Part shown: positions 43,768 to 52,359 of the stretch, piece by piece
How the letters are laid out: every line of letters starts with the position of its first letter
Position numbering within the stretch: the first letter of the stretch is position 1
Source of the DNA: JBHHYN01 sp046757565
Lineage (GTDB): Bacteria > Pseudomonadota > Gammaproteobacteria > Eutrophobiales > Eutrophobiaceae
DNA length: 64,000 bases
Direction of reading: 5' to 3'
Assembly: GCA_046757565.1 (NCBI GenBank)
Contig: JBHHYN010000003.1
Coordinates: forward strand, 1-64,000
The notes under the pieces: model-generated
The model's database searches: none
What the model was told of the DNA's origin: nothing
Seen by the model: the letters and a program-made list of their open reading frames with translations, nothing else
Made by a program: the position numbers and the translations under genes

Positions 43768-44577
43768 TTAACCCTTGTAAAGTAAAATCTCACCCCGGTT
43801 AAGTTCGATGGCGTCGCCACTCCAACGCTGATACGCCCCACTGATCTGTTCTTCCCTGAGCGGCAGGTCCAATCCCTGCAAGTACAGCAGATATATCCGT
43901 AAATAGGCCGGTTGGTAGGTACATGCGTAACTGAAGGTCGGTAAAAGTTCAGTAGCATGCATGCTGATGATGGTCCCCCTCTTCATGCCTGCGCCGCTCC
44001 TGTTGCCCAATTCGCCCAGGACAATAATCGTCCCCGCCAGCATATTGACCCCGGTGAAATCACCGCTGTTACCGCCAATAACGATGATGCCATTACGCAT
44101 GCCGTGACCGATTTCATTGCGTGCATTACCATGGACGATGATCTCTCCACCCTGTATCCCGATAGTGCTGCCACGGTAGGCGCTACCAATCATGTGTCCG
44201 GCATCTCCCTTGATCTGGATGCGCCCGCCTGACATATCCGGTGCCACCCAGTCACCCACATTGCCTGTCACGACGATCTCGCCGCCGGACATGCCTGCAC
44301 CCAGGTGGGCGCCGACGTTGCCATTAACATGCAGATGTCCCGATGACATACCGGCGCCGATATATTTTACATTGGTAAGGTCCCCGTGCAGCCGGGTCGT
44401 ACCGTTCGATGTTCCTTCAACATTGAAGAAATCGCCCACTGCCGCCTGTTCATTGCCATGCTGTACTGATAAAGACTCGATTTCGGCGGGACTCAGGCCA
44501 GCCACTCTGTCAGGAGAAATATTTTCCGCTTCCAACGGCACCTCCGGGGCCGTGTGTAACGTCAGCTCCAGACTCAT
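43768..44577 (-). CDS. fwdC: Formylmethanofuran dehydrogenase subunit C (second set)
   Basis: 269 residues. Right-handed beta-helix protein with regular G-x-x-G-x-x-x-G-x-x-M repeats (MSGGEIVVTGNVGDWVAPDMSGGRIQIKGDAGHMIGSAYRG). An N-terminal part, LTLHTAPEVPLEAENISPDRVAG, precedes the helix. Its ATG overlaps the stop of the formyltransferase gene (ATGA), so translation is coupled. As FwdC in archaea, it should dock the A and BD modules. The alternative name is a second fhcC. Confidence 0.93.
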   Translation of the reverse strand: MSLELTLHTAPEVPLEAENISPDRVAGLSPAEIESLSVQHGNEQAAVGDFFNVEGTSNGTTRLHGDLTNVKYIGAGMSSGHLHVNGNVGAHLGAGMSGGEIVVTGNVGDWVAPDMSGGRIQIKGDAGHMIGSAYRGSTIGIQGGEIIVHGNARNEIGHGMRNGIIVIGGNSGDFTGVNMLAGTIIVLGELGNRSGAGMKRGTIISMHATELLPTFSYACTYQPAYLRIYLLYLQGLDLPLREEQISGAYQRWSGDAIELNRGEILLYKG

Positions 44578-45473
44578 GGCGCCTGTCCTTCCAACAAGCT
44601 GTGCAGTTCAATTTTGAACTGGCCGAGACCGCCACCGTAATTACCGGCCGATATCTGCCGGATGCCGGGTTTGGCTGCGGCATAGAGCCCACGCTGCATG
44701 GCCGCCCGCACTGCCTCTTCATCCAGACCGTCGATAACGATTTCCAGTACGCAATTTACCCCCGGCCCGAGACTGGAATCCTGCCTGATGCCACGCAGGG
44801 TAGGGCAGTAGGCATCATTGGTTGAAGCAATCAGGGATTTATATTTCGAACCGACTTTACTGCCGCTGCGGACGACTCCATCGGGAAAGGGCAGAATGAT
44901 ACCGGCTATCTCCTGCATGGCCTTGACCGCTGCATTGGCGGATCGCAGTGTCGTTTTCAGGTCTTTCCCCAGCAGCAGCAGATTTCCTCCACCTACAGCC
45001 GGCTGTATATTGAAGCGTTCATCCACCAGGAACTCGCCGTCCATGACCGGGATACGCCAGAAACGCCTGCCGTTTAACTGTTTACTTCCCTGGAAACCGT
45101 CACCGAAATAACGCAACTGGCCACCGACCACGACGGGATGCTCCGATTCCAGTCCGTTGTAACAGGCCGTTGTCGGGCAGGTCATGACGCATTGGCCGAT
45201 GCGCTCGACCAGGCGTTTCCCGGCACTTTGCGCATCCATGGCAAACAGCAGCACGCTGATGCCAGGGCGCTTGTCAGGCGTTTCCTCCGCCGGCATCTCC
45301 CGTTCGATGCCTGCCTCGCATTTACAGCCAATAACGGATGTTGCAAAACCGGTGATGGAGCGGGCCGCCGCCAGGGCCCATTGCCGGGTCTCGGCCGTGA
45401 TGACGATGCGTGCACCCCACATTTTGAAGGCCTCTGCAAAGGTATCGACAATTTCTGTGGATTTTATTTTCAT
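44574..45473 (-). CDS. ftr: Formylmethanofuran:H4MPT formyltransferase (second copy)
   Basis: 299 residues, Ftr/FhcD family, catalysing formyl transfer between H4MPT and methanofuran-type carriers. Signatures FAEAFKMWGARIVITAETRQWALAAARSITGFATSVIGCKCEAGIE and FPDGVVRSGSKVGSKYKSLIASTNDAYCPTLRG. Start overlaps the fwdA stop (ATGA) and its stop overlaps the fwdC start, showing tight coupling. In methanogens ftr is often unlinked to fwd; in bacteria it is always within fhcBADC, so this operon keeps the bacterial order while containing a dehydrogenase-type B subunit. Confidence 0.95.
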   Translation of the reverse strand: MKIKSTEIVDTFAEAFKMWGARIVITAETRQWALAAARSITGFATSVIGCKCEAGIEREMPAEETPDKRPGISVLLFAMDAQSAGKRLVERIGQCVMTCPTTACYNGLESEHPVVVGGQLRYFGDGFQGSKQLNGRRFWRIPVMDGEFLVDERFNIQPAVGGGNLLLLGKDLKTTLRSANAAVKAMQEIAGIILPFPDGVVRSGSKVGSKYKSLIASTNDAYCPTLRGIRQDSSLGPGVNCVLEIVIDGLDEEAVRAAMQRGLYAAAKPGIRQISAGNYGGGLGQFKIELHSLLEGQAP

Positions 45474-47107
45474 TTTGTCGGGATAATTTCATGGTCGTGC
45501 AGATATCTGTCAGCGACGGCGTAATTATCAAACTCGATAGAGTAGTAATCTTCAAAAAACGGCCGCACACTGTCAACGATGGCCTCATCATATTTCGGCG
45601 TAACGTGTAACAGGCGGCCGATATGGTCCTGTGTAAACTCATGGTCTTCGATAATGGGTTTCCCCGACTTGATGACATAACGTGGCGCGCTGAACATGAT
45701 TTCCTTGTCCTGGTGCTCATCATAAATCGTGATATCTGCCTCCGCACCAACGCCCAGGTGGCCCTTGTTGGCGAGTCCAAGCACTCTGGCGGGGCCGGCC
45801 CGGGTAATGATCGCAATCTCGTTCAGGGTATACTCGCGGTCGAGATCCGGCAGCAGCGACTTGCTGATTGCCTTCTGGTTGACATGTTTGCACTCTTCCT
45901 TCCTGAACTCCCTGTCCATTAACAGGCGGATTAACTTGGGGTAACTCATAAACGAGCCGCCATTGGGATGGTCGGTGGAGAGGATCGTGCGCCAGGGGTC
46001 CTGCGATAATAGAAACAGTTCCAGGCCAATCGCCCACTGCAGGGCATGCACATAAATATGTTCCTGATAGCTGAACGGCACAATACCGCAGCCGCTCTCG
46101 CACTCGGTATCGGCATTAACCCATTTGTTTTTACTGATGCCCCGGAGCATATAGGCCAGTGGGGCGTCGGCCGTCATGATGGTGGATTTTCCAAACATGA
46201 CCTGGCCGACGTCACAGGTGATGTTTGGGTGGGCGTTGATATATTCCGCGATGATTTTCGCGCCTGAACGCGGGTTTTTCCCGACCTCGCCTGCGTAGCT
46301 GTGAAACTGGATATGGGCCATATGCAGGCGCCGGTCACCGGCGGTGCGCATTGTCTCCAGCGTGGTATCAATATTGCCGCTGTGGCCAAGGTTATTGCTG
46401 TGGATGTGCGTGGGGTGGGGAAGGCCCAGTTCAGTCACGGCATCTACGAAAGCATCTATGATCTGTCTTGGGCTTATTTCAAAGACATCATTTTTTTCAT
46501 CAATGTTGGCGACATTGGAATTGCGCTTTCCCTTCCAGGGTTCATCGCCGCCCGGGTTGACCAGTTTCGCCGTATAGCCCTTGCAGGCATTCAACCACCA
46601 GGCGACGGCCTGTTGGAATTCTTCTTTGCGGCCCTGTTGCAGTAATTGTTGTAAAAAAATATTATTGCCGAGCAGCACATAAAAACCCTTGTCGATGACC
46701 GGCGTGTCTTGCAACTCTTCCAGGGCATGTCTGGCGCCGATGGGTGGGACGGCCGCCTCCATGGCGGTAGTGTAACCCAGCGTGGCGTAGCGATAACCGG
46801 TAGCAAAGGTGGATGGCACGATGCCTCCTGTCCCCGAACGGGTCAGTCGTGTACCGGGATGCGGATCATGGCGATGGTCCTCAGGTTGCAGTTTACGGGC
46901 AAGATTTACCTTCGGACCGGCTATATGACAATGAATATCGATACCGCCCGGCATGATCACCATGCCATCGGCGTCTATCTTTTTTGTATCGGCAGGAACG
47001 CTCTCGACGATTCTACCGTCTTCGATGCAGAGTTCACAGGTCTTACCGTCAATAGCGTTCGCGGGATCATAGACTTTTCCATTAACGATGCGCAGCCGTA
47101 TACTCAT
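45470..47107 (-). CDS. fwdA: Formylmethanofuran dehydrogenase subunit A (second set)
   Basis: 545 residues, amidohydrolase fold. Di-metal site residues: H59/H61 (DIHCHIAGPKVN), the lysine in AKLVNPGG, HIHSNNLG, HMAHIQFHSYAG, and the aspartate in STDHPNGGSF. In archaeal FwdA this site hydrolyses formyl-methanofuran to formate (or condenses formate), which then travels through a tunnel to the B subunit. Compared with copy 1 the sequence shares more archaeal-like wording (RLTRSGTGGIVPSTFATGYRYATLGYTTAMEAAVPP). Lies 66 bases after fwdB. Confidence 0.94.
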   Translation of the reverse strand: MSIRLRIVNGKVYDPANAIDGKTCELCIEDGRIVESVPADTKKIDADGMVIMPGGIDIHCHIAGPKVNLARKLQPEDHRHDPHPGTRLTRSGTGGIVPSTFATGYRYATLGYTTAMEAAVPPIGARHALEELQDTPVIDKGFYVLLGNNIFLQQLLQQGRKEEFQQAVAWWLNACKGYTAKLVNPGGDEPWKGKRNSNVANIDEKNDVFEISPRQIIDAFVDAVTELGLPHPTHIHSNNLGHSGNIDTTLETMRTAGDRRLHMAHIQFHSYAGEVGKNPRSGAKIIAEYINAHPNITCDVGQVMFGKSTIMTADAPLAYMLRGISKNKWVNADTECESGCGIVPFSYQEHIYVHALQWAIGLELFLLSQDPWRTILSTDHPNGGSFMSYPKLIRLLMDREFRKEECKHVNQKAISKSLLPDLDREYTLNEIAIITRAGPARVLGLANKGHLGVGAEADITIYDEHQDKEIMFSAPRYVIKSGKPIIEDHEFTQDHIGRLLHVTPKYDEAIVDSVRPFFEDYYSIEFDNYAVADRYLHDHEIIPTK

Positions 47108-47173
47108 ACCTCTTTCCAGTCTCTGCTTTTTTATTCGTTGTTATCAGAGCGGGAGATCAGCTGATGAGCTGCA

Positions 47174-48532
47174 TTAGACGCTGAATGGTGCGGCGGCGGC
47201 TTCAGCCGTTCCACGCGTCCCGCTTTTTGCTAACACCAGTTCCTGTACTCTATTCCTTATGGACGTTAATATCTCCTCATCTGCCGGAAATGGAGACTCA
47301 AAGGCAGGCTTCAGTGTGATGGGAACATCGTCCATTCGATATACTGTACCGGAGGTATTGATCCCGTAAGTGGCCGTACGGAAGGCTACGTGTGCCAGCC
47401 TGCTTGTATCCGTCTCTTTTGTATCAAGTGAAATAACGGGGATCTTATGCAGGTGATCGATTGCCCTCTGGGGAAAATTGGAGGCCGGATCACTGGCAAT
47501 GATCAACGCCGCGTCGGCATCGCCCCGGGCCAACACATCAACCGTGGTAAATTCACCCGGATTAAAGCGGGGAAAACCGCGGCTGAAATTGACTCCGAAC
47601 GGGTACCCGGTCTGCCAGGAGACGACGTTATCTGCTCCGGTAACGTTGCCGTGGCCACGCACGGGTTTGGCGACAAAATGGGTGAACCCATTCAGATCCG
47701 TAGCCAGCGCAAGCAATGCACCGGAATTGAAATGCCGGCCACGTGTCATGGTCAGGCCCATGCCGAAGAACAGCACCCCGTAACGGCAACTTTTCATGCG
47801 TTGCACCAGATCCTCGAGCGTCTCCAGGGGCACGCCGGTGTTCTCCTCGATGGACGGGTTGATGGCATGTCCTTTGACCAGGGCGCGCAGCGCCCACAAC
47901 ACTTCAAAGTCCCTGCCGGGTTTTACCTGGATAAAGATATCGGCAACCGGGGTGCTCGCCGTCTTCCTGACATCGACCAGGACAACCGTGCGGTCTTTTT
48001 TACCGTTCGGGGTATACATACCTTTTGGCGTGACCGCATACTTTGTAAAATGGCGTGGATGCGCTTCAGCGGGGTTTCCACCCCAATAGATGACGAGATC
48101 TGCACGGTTTTTGACTTCCCCCAGGGTCATAGTGCTTTCTCCAATCCCCTGAAAGGCAAGTCCCGATGGACCGTGGCAGACCGAGGTGGTGGTATCGACC
48201 GTGCCCCGGACAATATCCGTGATAGCGACAGCCTGACGTTGCGCCTCGCAAGTAGTATCACTTAATCCATAGGTGATCGGATAGCGGGCGTGTACCAGGA
48301 TCTGTGCGGCTTCTTCCACCGCTTCATCAAGGCTGGCTTCCCGGCTGTCGATCATCGCCGCCGGCGCGGCTTCAATGGTATGTTCGGCAAACCAGGCGCG
48401 GCCCAGTACACAGGCGTTCTTTGCCTTTGTAATGCGTTTCTCATCCATGTCGACGGTCAATATCATATCGTCACAGACACAGCCACAGAACGTGCATGTT
48501 GCGTTGTTAACGGTTCTTATGTTTTCGCCCAT
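47174..48532 (-). CDS. fwdB: Formylmethanofuran dehydrogenase catalytic subunit B (FwdB/FmdB type)
   Basis: 452 residues from the ATG at 48532; the frame extends 51 codons further upstream but without homology. Carries a full 4Fe-4S site (C13, C16, C20, C41: CTFCGCVCDD, NAC) and, unlike bacterial FhcB, the metal-ligand cysteine C95 in LSDTTCEAQRQA. The downstream blocks TSVCHGPSGLA, LGEVKNRADLVIYWGGNPAEAHPRH, VLFFGMGLTMTRGRHFN and IASDPASNFPQRA are also of the archaeal dehydrogenase type. Predicted to bind Mo or W bis-pterin and interconvert CO2 and formate bound to the complex. Cys, not Sec, at the active site. Confidence 0.93.
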   Translation of the reverse strand: MGENIRTVNNATCTFCGCVCDDMILTVDMDEKRITKAKNACVLGRAWFAEHTIEAAPAAMIDSREASLDEAVEEAAQILVHARYPITYGLSDTTCEAQRQAVAITDIVRGTVDTTTSVCHGPSGLAFQGIGESTMTLGEVKNRADLVIYWGGNPAEAHPRHFTKYAVTPKGMYTPNGKKDRTVVLVDVRKTASTPVADIFIQVKPGRDFEVLWALRALVKGHAINPSIEENTGVPLETLEDLVQRMKSCRYGVLFFGMGLTMTRGRHFNSGALLALATDLNGFTHFVAKPVRGHGNVTGADNVVSWQTGYPFGVNFSRGFPRFNPGEFTTVDVLARGDADAALIIASDPASNFPQRAIDHLHKIPVISLDTKETDTSRLAHVAFRTATYGINTSGTVYRMDDVPITLKPAFESPFPADEEILTSIRNRVQELVLAKSGTRGTAEAAAAPFSV

Positions 48533-48614
48533 CTTTACTAGTATAGATAATAAGAGCTTGCTGTGAAACGCAGTGAGTCCAATAAATATATTGATGATAT
48601 CCAGGTTTACCGGT

Positions 48615-48962
48615 TTAACCGGTAACTTTCTCCACCTCAACTTCAAGATGTTTCGATTGTGGCATTCCACTCGCGGCCGTGTCACTCCCCATTAACCGGC
48701 TAGAACCGGGGCCATAGGCCATAAACAGCAATCCGGGAGGCAGGTCAGCCACCTTTCTGCTTTTACACCCCACAATGGTTTCCCCGATGTGGTTACAAAG
48801 CCGCACTTTGTCACCCTCATTCAGATCCAGCCTTTTCATGTCATCTTCATTCATCTCGACGGTGCTGGTGATCGCCAGGTATTCCTCTTTACATTTTCCT
48901 TTGTTCAGTGATGTGCCCTGTTTGGTGGAGCGGCCCGGGATCAATAGCATCGTTTCCGTCAT
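48615..48962 (-). CDS. fwdD: Formylmethanofuran dehydrogenase subunit D (molybdopterin dinucleotide-binding)
   Basis: 115 residues: a stand-alone molybdopterin-dinucleotide-binding domain like the C-terminal domain of FDH/DMSO-reductase enzymes. Features: IPGRSTKQGTSLNKGK, KEEYLAITSTVEMNEDDMKRLDLNEGDKVRLCNHIGETIV, PPGLLFMAYGP and SGMPQSKHLEVEVE. This matches archaeal FwdD/FmdD, which completes the pterin site of FwdB. Normal bacterial fhc clusters have no such gene. GGAG ribosome site seven bases before ATG. First gene of the second operon, 82 bases ahead of fwdB. Confidence 0.9.
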   Translation of the reverse strand: MTETMLLIPGRSTKQGTSLNKGKCKEEYLAITSTVEMNEDDMKRLDLNEGDKVRLCNHIGETIVGCKSRKVADLPPGLLFMAYGPGSSRLMGSDTAASGMPQSKHLEVEVEKVTG

Positions 48963-49424
48963 GTAATGTCTCCGCTGCGAGGCAGCTTTATTGTCCGGGG
49001 GGATCTATTTTAGATCAAAAATTTCCAAGGGATAGCGAGCGCCCCCTTTTCACATATCCTCATCCTTATTATCATTTTAGGTTTAAGCCGTCAAATTTCT
49101 CTTAAAGTCTTCACGACAGGCCTGTTTTTCGGATCAACATGTGCGTGTCGGCCGGATGCCTTCATAGTGGACTTAAACCCCCTGTCCCAGTGATGAGTTT
49201 AGCATAAAGTTGTATCAAATATTGCCCCGCCTTCGGCATCCGGAATAGATTTCCTGATCACATTTAGCATAAACCCGGGGCCATGTTAAAATAGAGAGTG
49301 CGGTATAACTTAGGGATTAACCGATCCGATGAAGGTCAACGTATCATATAAGGATTAATGACATCCCGGTTTCACCGATTGTTCAAAAAATAATCTCTAT
49401 TTCCACTTGAGTCGGAAGGATCAA
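48963..49424. promoter_or_regulatory. Divergent control region between fwd operon and mptG operon
   Basis: This 462-bp gap separates the leftward fwd operon from the rightward methanopterin genes and so must hold promoters for both. A short perfect palindrome GATCTA-TTT-TAGATC lies at 49002-49016, about 40 bases before the fwdD ATG, and might be an operator. AT-rich TGTTAAAATAGAG and GGTATAACTT at about 49282-49308 could be part of the rightward promoter. Exact -35/-10 boxes cannot be fixed by eye. No gene or RNA is visible. Confidence 0.5.
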
Positions 49425-50414
49425 ATGGATGAATTACGTGTGAGTGTTTTTGCCCCGGCGCGGCTGCATTTGGGATTTATCGATATGCATGGTGGCCTGG
49501 GCAGGTATTTTGGCAGTCTGGGAATCAGCCTGGCCGAGATCCATACCGATCTGGTCATGACGCGGGATTCCGGCATCTCAGCCGATGGACCCGGTTCTGA
49601 TCGGGCCGCCGTTTGTGCCGAAAGGCTGATAACGCATCTGCAGCTGGATGGTGGTGTGCATATCAAGCTAAACAGCGTCATTCCGGAACATATGGGTCTG
49701 GGATCCGGGACCCAGATGTCGCTCGCGGTAGCAACAGCCATAGCCAGACTCCATGGGCTTAATATCTCAATAGCCGACCTGGCTGCGGTGATGGATCGTG
49801 GCAGCCGCTCCGGTATCGGTATCGGGGCCTTTATGTATGGTGGCTTTATTGTTGATGGTGGGCTGGGCGCTGACAGCAAGGTACCGCCAATTATCAGCCA
49901 CATGGATTTTCCGGAAACGTGGCGCTTTATATTGGTCATCGATAACGAGCGCCGTGGTATCGAAGGCCCTGCAGAAAAGCAGGCATTCAAGCATTTGGCC
50001 GGTATGGACGAGCGCACGGTAGCGGACGTGTGCCGTCTGGTCCTGATGCAGGTGTTACCCGCTGTTGCGGAAAGCGATTGCCGCCAGTTTGGCGAGGCGA
50101 TTACGGCGATTCAGCAGGTGTCCGGGAATTATTTCGCAGAGATACAGGGAGGGCAGTACAACAGTCCGGAGGTGGGGCGCGCGCTTTCATCGTTGCTGGA
50201 CGACGGTGCACACGGTATCGGACAAAGCTCCTGGGGGCCGACCGGTTTTGCCGTTTTTGCGAGCGAAACGGATGCCCGCCATGCATTAGAGCGGTTAATC
50301 AATGACCATGAAAACAGCCATCGGCTGCAATTTATATTATGCAGGGCCCGTAACAACAAAGCAGACGTGCGGTTAGAAGAGGCTACTTATAACAGTTCAA
50401 TCCCTATTTCATAA
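49425..50414 (+). CDS. mptG: Beta-ribofuranosylaminobenzene 5'-phosphate synthase
   Basis: 329 residues from the ATG at 49425 (SD CGGAAGGA five bases before). GHMP-kinase-like fold with ATP/substrate motif VIPEHMGLGSGTQMSLAVATAI (residues about 84-105), N-terminal FAPARLHLGFIDMHGGLGR and C-terminal GIGQSSWGPTGFAVFAS. It joins 4-aminobenzoate to PRPP with loss of CO2 and pyrophosphate, the first committed step of tetrahydromethanopterin synthesis. First gene of the rightward C1 operon; 4-aminobenzoate would come from pabB downstream. Confidence 0.95.
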   Translation: MDELRVSVFAPARLHLGFIDMHGGLGRYFGSLGISLAEIHTDLVMTRDSGISADGPGSDRAAVCAERLITHLQLDGGVHIKLNSVIPEHMGLGSGTQMSLAVATAIARLHGLNISIADLAAVMDRGSRSGIGIGAFMYGGFIVDGGLGADSKVPPIISHMDFPETWRFILVIDNERRGIEGPAEKQAFKHLAGMDERTVADVCRLVLMQVLPAVAESDCRQFGEAITAIQQVSGNYFAEIQGGQYNSPEVGRALSSLLDDGAHGIGQSSWGPTGFAVFASETDARHALERLINDHENSHRLQFILCRARNNKADVRLEEATYNSSIPIS

Positions 50415-50432
50415 CACGATATTGAGACCAAA

Positions 50433-51350
50433 ATGAATGATCCCTATTTGCTCCATATATTTAATCCAACCAAAAATGTCAGTCCCTTCGATGTCAATAT
50501 GGCCTATGAAACTGCGTACGACGGCGTTATCCCTTACACGAATGTTACACTCGAAGAGATCCATGGGTTGACGCAGGATACGATTTTTTCGCGCGGCCCG
50601 GCCGGTATGAAACGCACCGCTATATTTATAGGCGGGCGTGAATTCGGTCTGGCCATGGATATGCTGGACCATGCCAGGAATGCCATGATTCCCCCGTTTG
50701 CGGTCTCGGTTTTTGCCGATCCAAGCGGCGCCATTACCACTGCGGCGGCCCTGGTGGCCTGCATTGAGTCCTGTATGAAGAGCCGGAACGGGGAGACCCT
50801 GGCCGGCAAGAAGGTCCACATTATGGGGGGTACCGGTCCTGTCGGGATTTGTGCGGGGGTTTTAGCGTATGGCTGTGGCGCGGAAGTCTATCTGGCCAGC
50901 AGCCGGGGATGCGACGTGGCGCGAAATGTTGCCGAAGAATATAACGCCCGCTGCGGGGTGGCCATGCGGGGGGCATCCAGTCATTCCGGGGATGAGATAC
51001 TGGAGTTTCTTGAGCAGACCCAGGTCGTGATCGGCGCCGCCAAAGCCGGTATCAAGTTGCTCGATCGGGAACAACTGGAAAAAGCCGGTGAATTGATGAT
51101 TGCGGCGGATGTCAATGCCGTGCCGCCGCCCGGTATCGAAGGGGTCGATGTCAACGATATGGGGACCCCTATGGATTTCACTCCTAAAAAGGCTGTCGCC
51201 ATTGGCGCATTGGCCATAGGCAATGTCAAATATAAAGTCCACTACCGGCTGTTTGAGATGATGCAGTCGGCAAAGGAGCCGGTCTATCTGGACCATATCA
51301 AGGCATTCGATGTCGCCAGGAAATTCATGTCAAAACGGGTCTATGAATGA
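50433..51350 (+). CDS. mtdB: NAD(P)-dependent methylene-H4MPT dehydrogenase
   Basis: 305 residues. Oxidises methylene-H4MPT to methenyl-H4MPT. MtdB-type N-terminus (LLHIFNPTKNVSPFDVNMAYETAYDGVIPYTNV), then a Rossmann segment VHIMGGTGPVGICAGVLAYGCGAEVYLASSRG. The block VDVNDMGTPMDFTPKKAVAIGALAIGNVKYKVHY is also typical. Produces NADH or NADPH in formaldehyde oxidation. Its stop overlaps the mch start by eight bases. MtdB was chosen over MtdA from family patterns; cofactor preference is not decidable by eye. Confidence 0.94.
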   Translation: MNDPYLLHIFNPTKNVSPFDVNMAYETAYDGVIPYTNVTLEEIHGLTQDTIFSRGPAGMKRTAIFIGGREFGLAMDMLDHARNAMIPPFAVSVFADPSGAITTAAALVACIESCMKSRNGETLAGKKVHIMGGTGPVGICAGVLAYGCGAEVYLASSRGCDVARNVAEEYNARCGVAMRGASSHSGDEILEFLEQTQVVIGAAKAGIKLLDREQLEKAGELMIAADVNAVPPPGIEGVDVNDMGTPMDFTPKKAVAIGALAIGNVKYKVHYRLFEMMQSAKEPVYLDHIKAFDVARKFMSKRVYE

Positions 51351-52341
51351 CGTAATGAAGGATGAGCAATTTATCAGTATTAACGGCCTTGCCGGACCAT
51401 TAGTTCAATCATTAATCGCTGATGCCGCAAGTCTGCGGCTGCTGGTCTCAAAACTGGAAAATGGGGCCACCATTGTCGATGCAGGCATTGAGTCTGTCGG
51501 CAGCCTGGAGGCGGGCAGGCGCATTGCCGGGATCTGCCTTGGCGGCCTCGGGACAGTCAGGCTGCGCTCATCGGCCAATTCGGAACGATGGCCGTGGCAT
51601 GTCGATGTCCATGCCTCCAATCCGGTATTGGCCTGTTTGGCCAGCCAGTACGCCGGCTGGAGTCTGTCCCATGGACACGGCAAGCGGGCGTTCCACGCGC
51701 TCGGTTCGGGACCGGCCCGGGCGCTGGGCAGCAAAGAACCGCTGTTTGAGGAGATCGCCTACCGTGACAAAGCAGACAGCACCTGTCTGGTGCTGGAGGT
51801 GGATACCTGTCCCCCCGTTGAGATTGCCCGGGAAGTGGCGGAAAAGTGCCATGTTGCAGGGGAGAATTTGACCCTGATCCTCACGCCTACCTCCAGCCTC
51901 AGCGGCATCGTGCAGATTGTCTCCCGGGTGCTGGAGACGGCCTTGCACAAGGCCCATGCGCTGGGTTTCCCGTTGGAAAAGATCGTCGATGGCGCCGGCA
52001 GCGCGCCGTTGTGCCCGCCCGCCGGTGATTTTCTGACTGCCATGGGACGCACCAATGACGCCATACTGTTTGCCGGACACGTACAGCTGTTCGTCGATGC
52101 CGGGGATGTTGAGGCGGCGGAACTGGCGAACCGTCTCCCGAGCAGCGCCTCGGAGGATTTCGGCAAACCTTTCGGTGAGATCTTCAAGGAGGTAAATTAT
52201 GACTTTTACAAGATTGACCCGATGCTGTTCAGCCCGGCAAGCGTTACGGTGAGTACCCTGAAGAGGGGTAAATCTTATCATGCCGGCCGGATCAATCCGG
52301 AATTGCTTGATCGGTCATTTACTGGAGATTTCAGTTGCTAG
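51343..52341 (+). CDS. mch: Methenyl-H4MPT cyclohydrolase
   Basis: 332 residues from the ATG at 51343, overlapping the mtdB stop; an in-frame ATG four codons later is possible. Converts methenyl-H4MPT to 5-formyl-H4MPT. Family features: VDAGIESVGSLEAGRRIAGICLGGLG, WSLSHGHGKRAFHALGSGPARALGSKEPLFEEIAY and VDGAGSAPLCPPAGDFLTAMGRTNDAILFAG. Cytoplasmic. Sits in the pathway order Fae, MtdB, Mch, Ftr. Confidence 0.96.
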   Translation: MNDVMKDEQFISINGLAGPLVQSLIADAASLRLLVSKLENGATIVDAGIESVGSLEAGRRIAGICLGGLGTVRLRSSANSERWPWHVDVHASNPVLACLASQYAGWSLSHGHGKRAFHALGSGPARALGSKEPLFEEIAYRDKADSTCLVLEVDTCPPVEIAREVAEKCHVAGENLTLILTPTSSLSGIVQIVSRVLETALHKAHALGFPLEKIVDGAGSAPLCPPAGDFLTAMGRTNDAILFAGHVQLFVDAGDVEAAELANRLPSSASEDFGKPFGEIFKEVNYDFYKIDPMLFSPASVTVSTLKRGKSYHAGRINPELLDRSFTGDFSC

Positions 52342-52359
52342 GAGTCTGCCGGATTTAGG

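Noticed and set aside
51568..52281. A 237-codon antisense frame within mch
   Set aside because: Mirrors the mch reading frame and shows no family motif.
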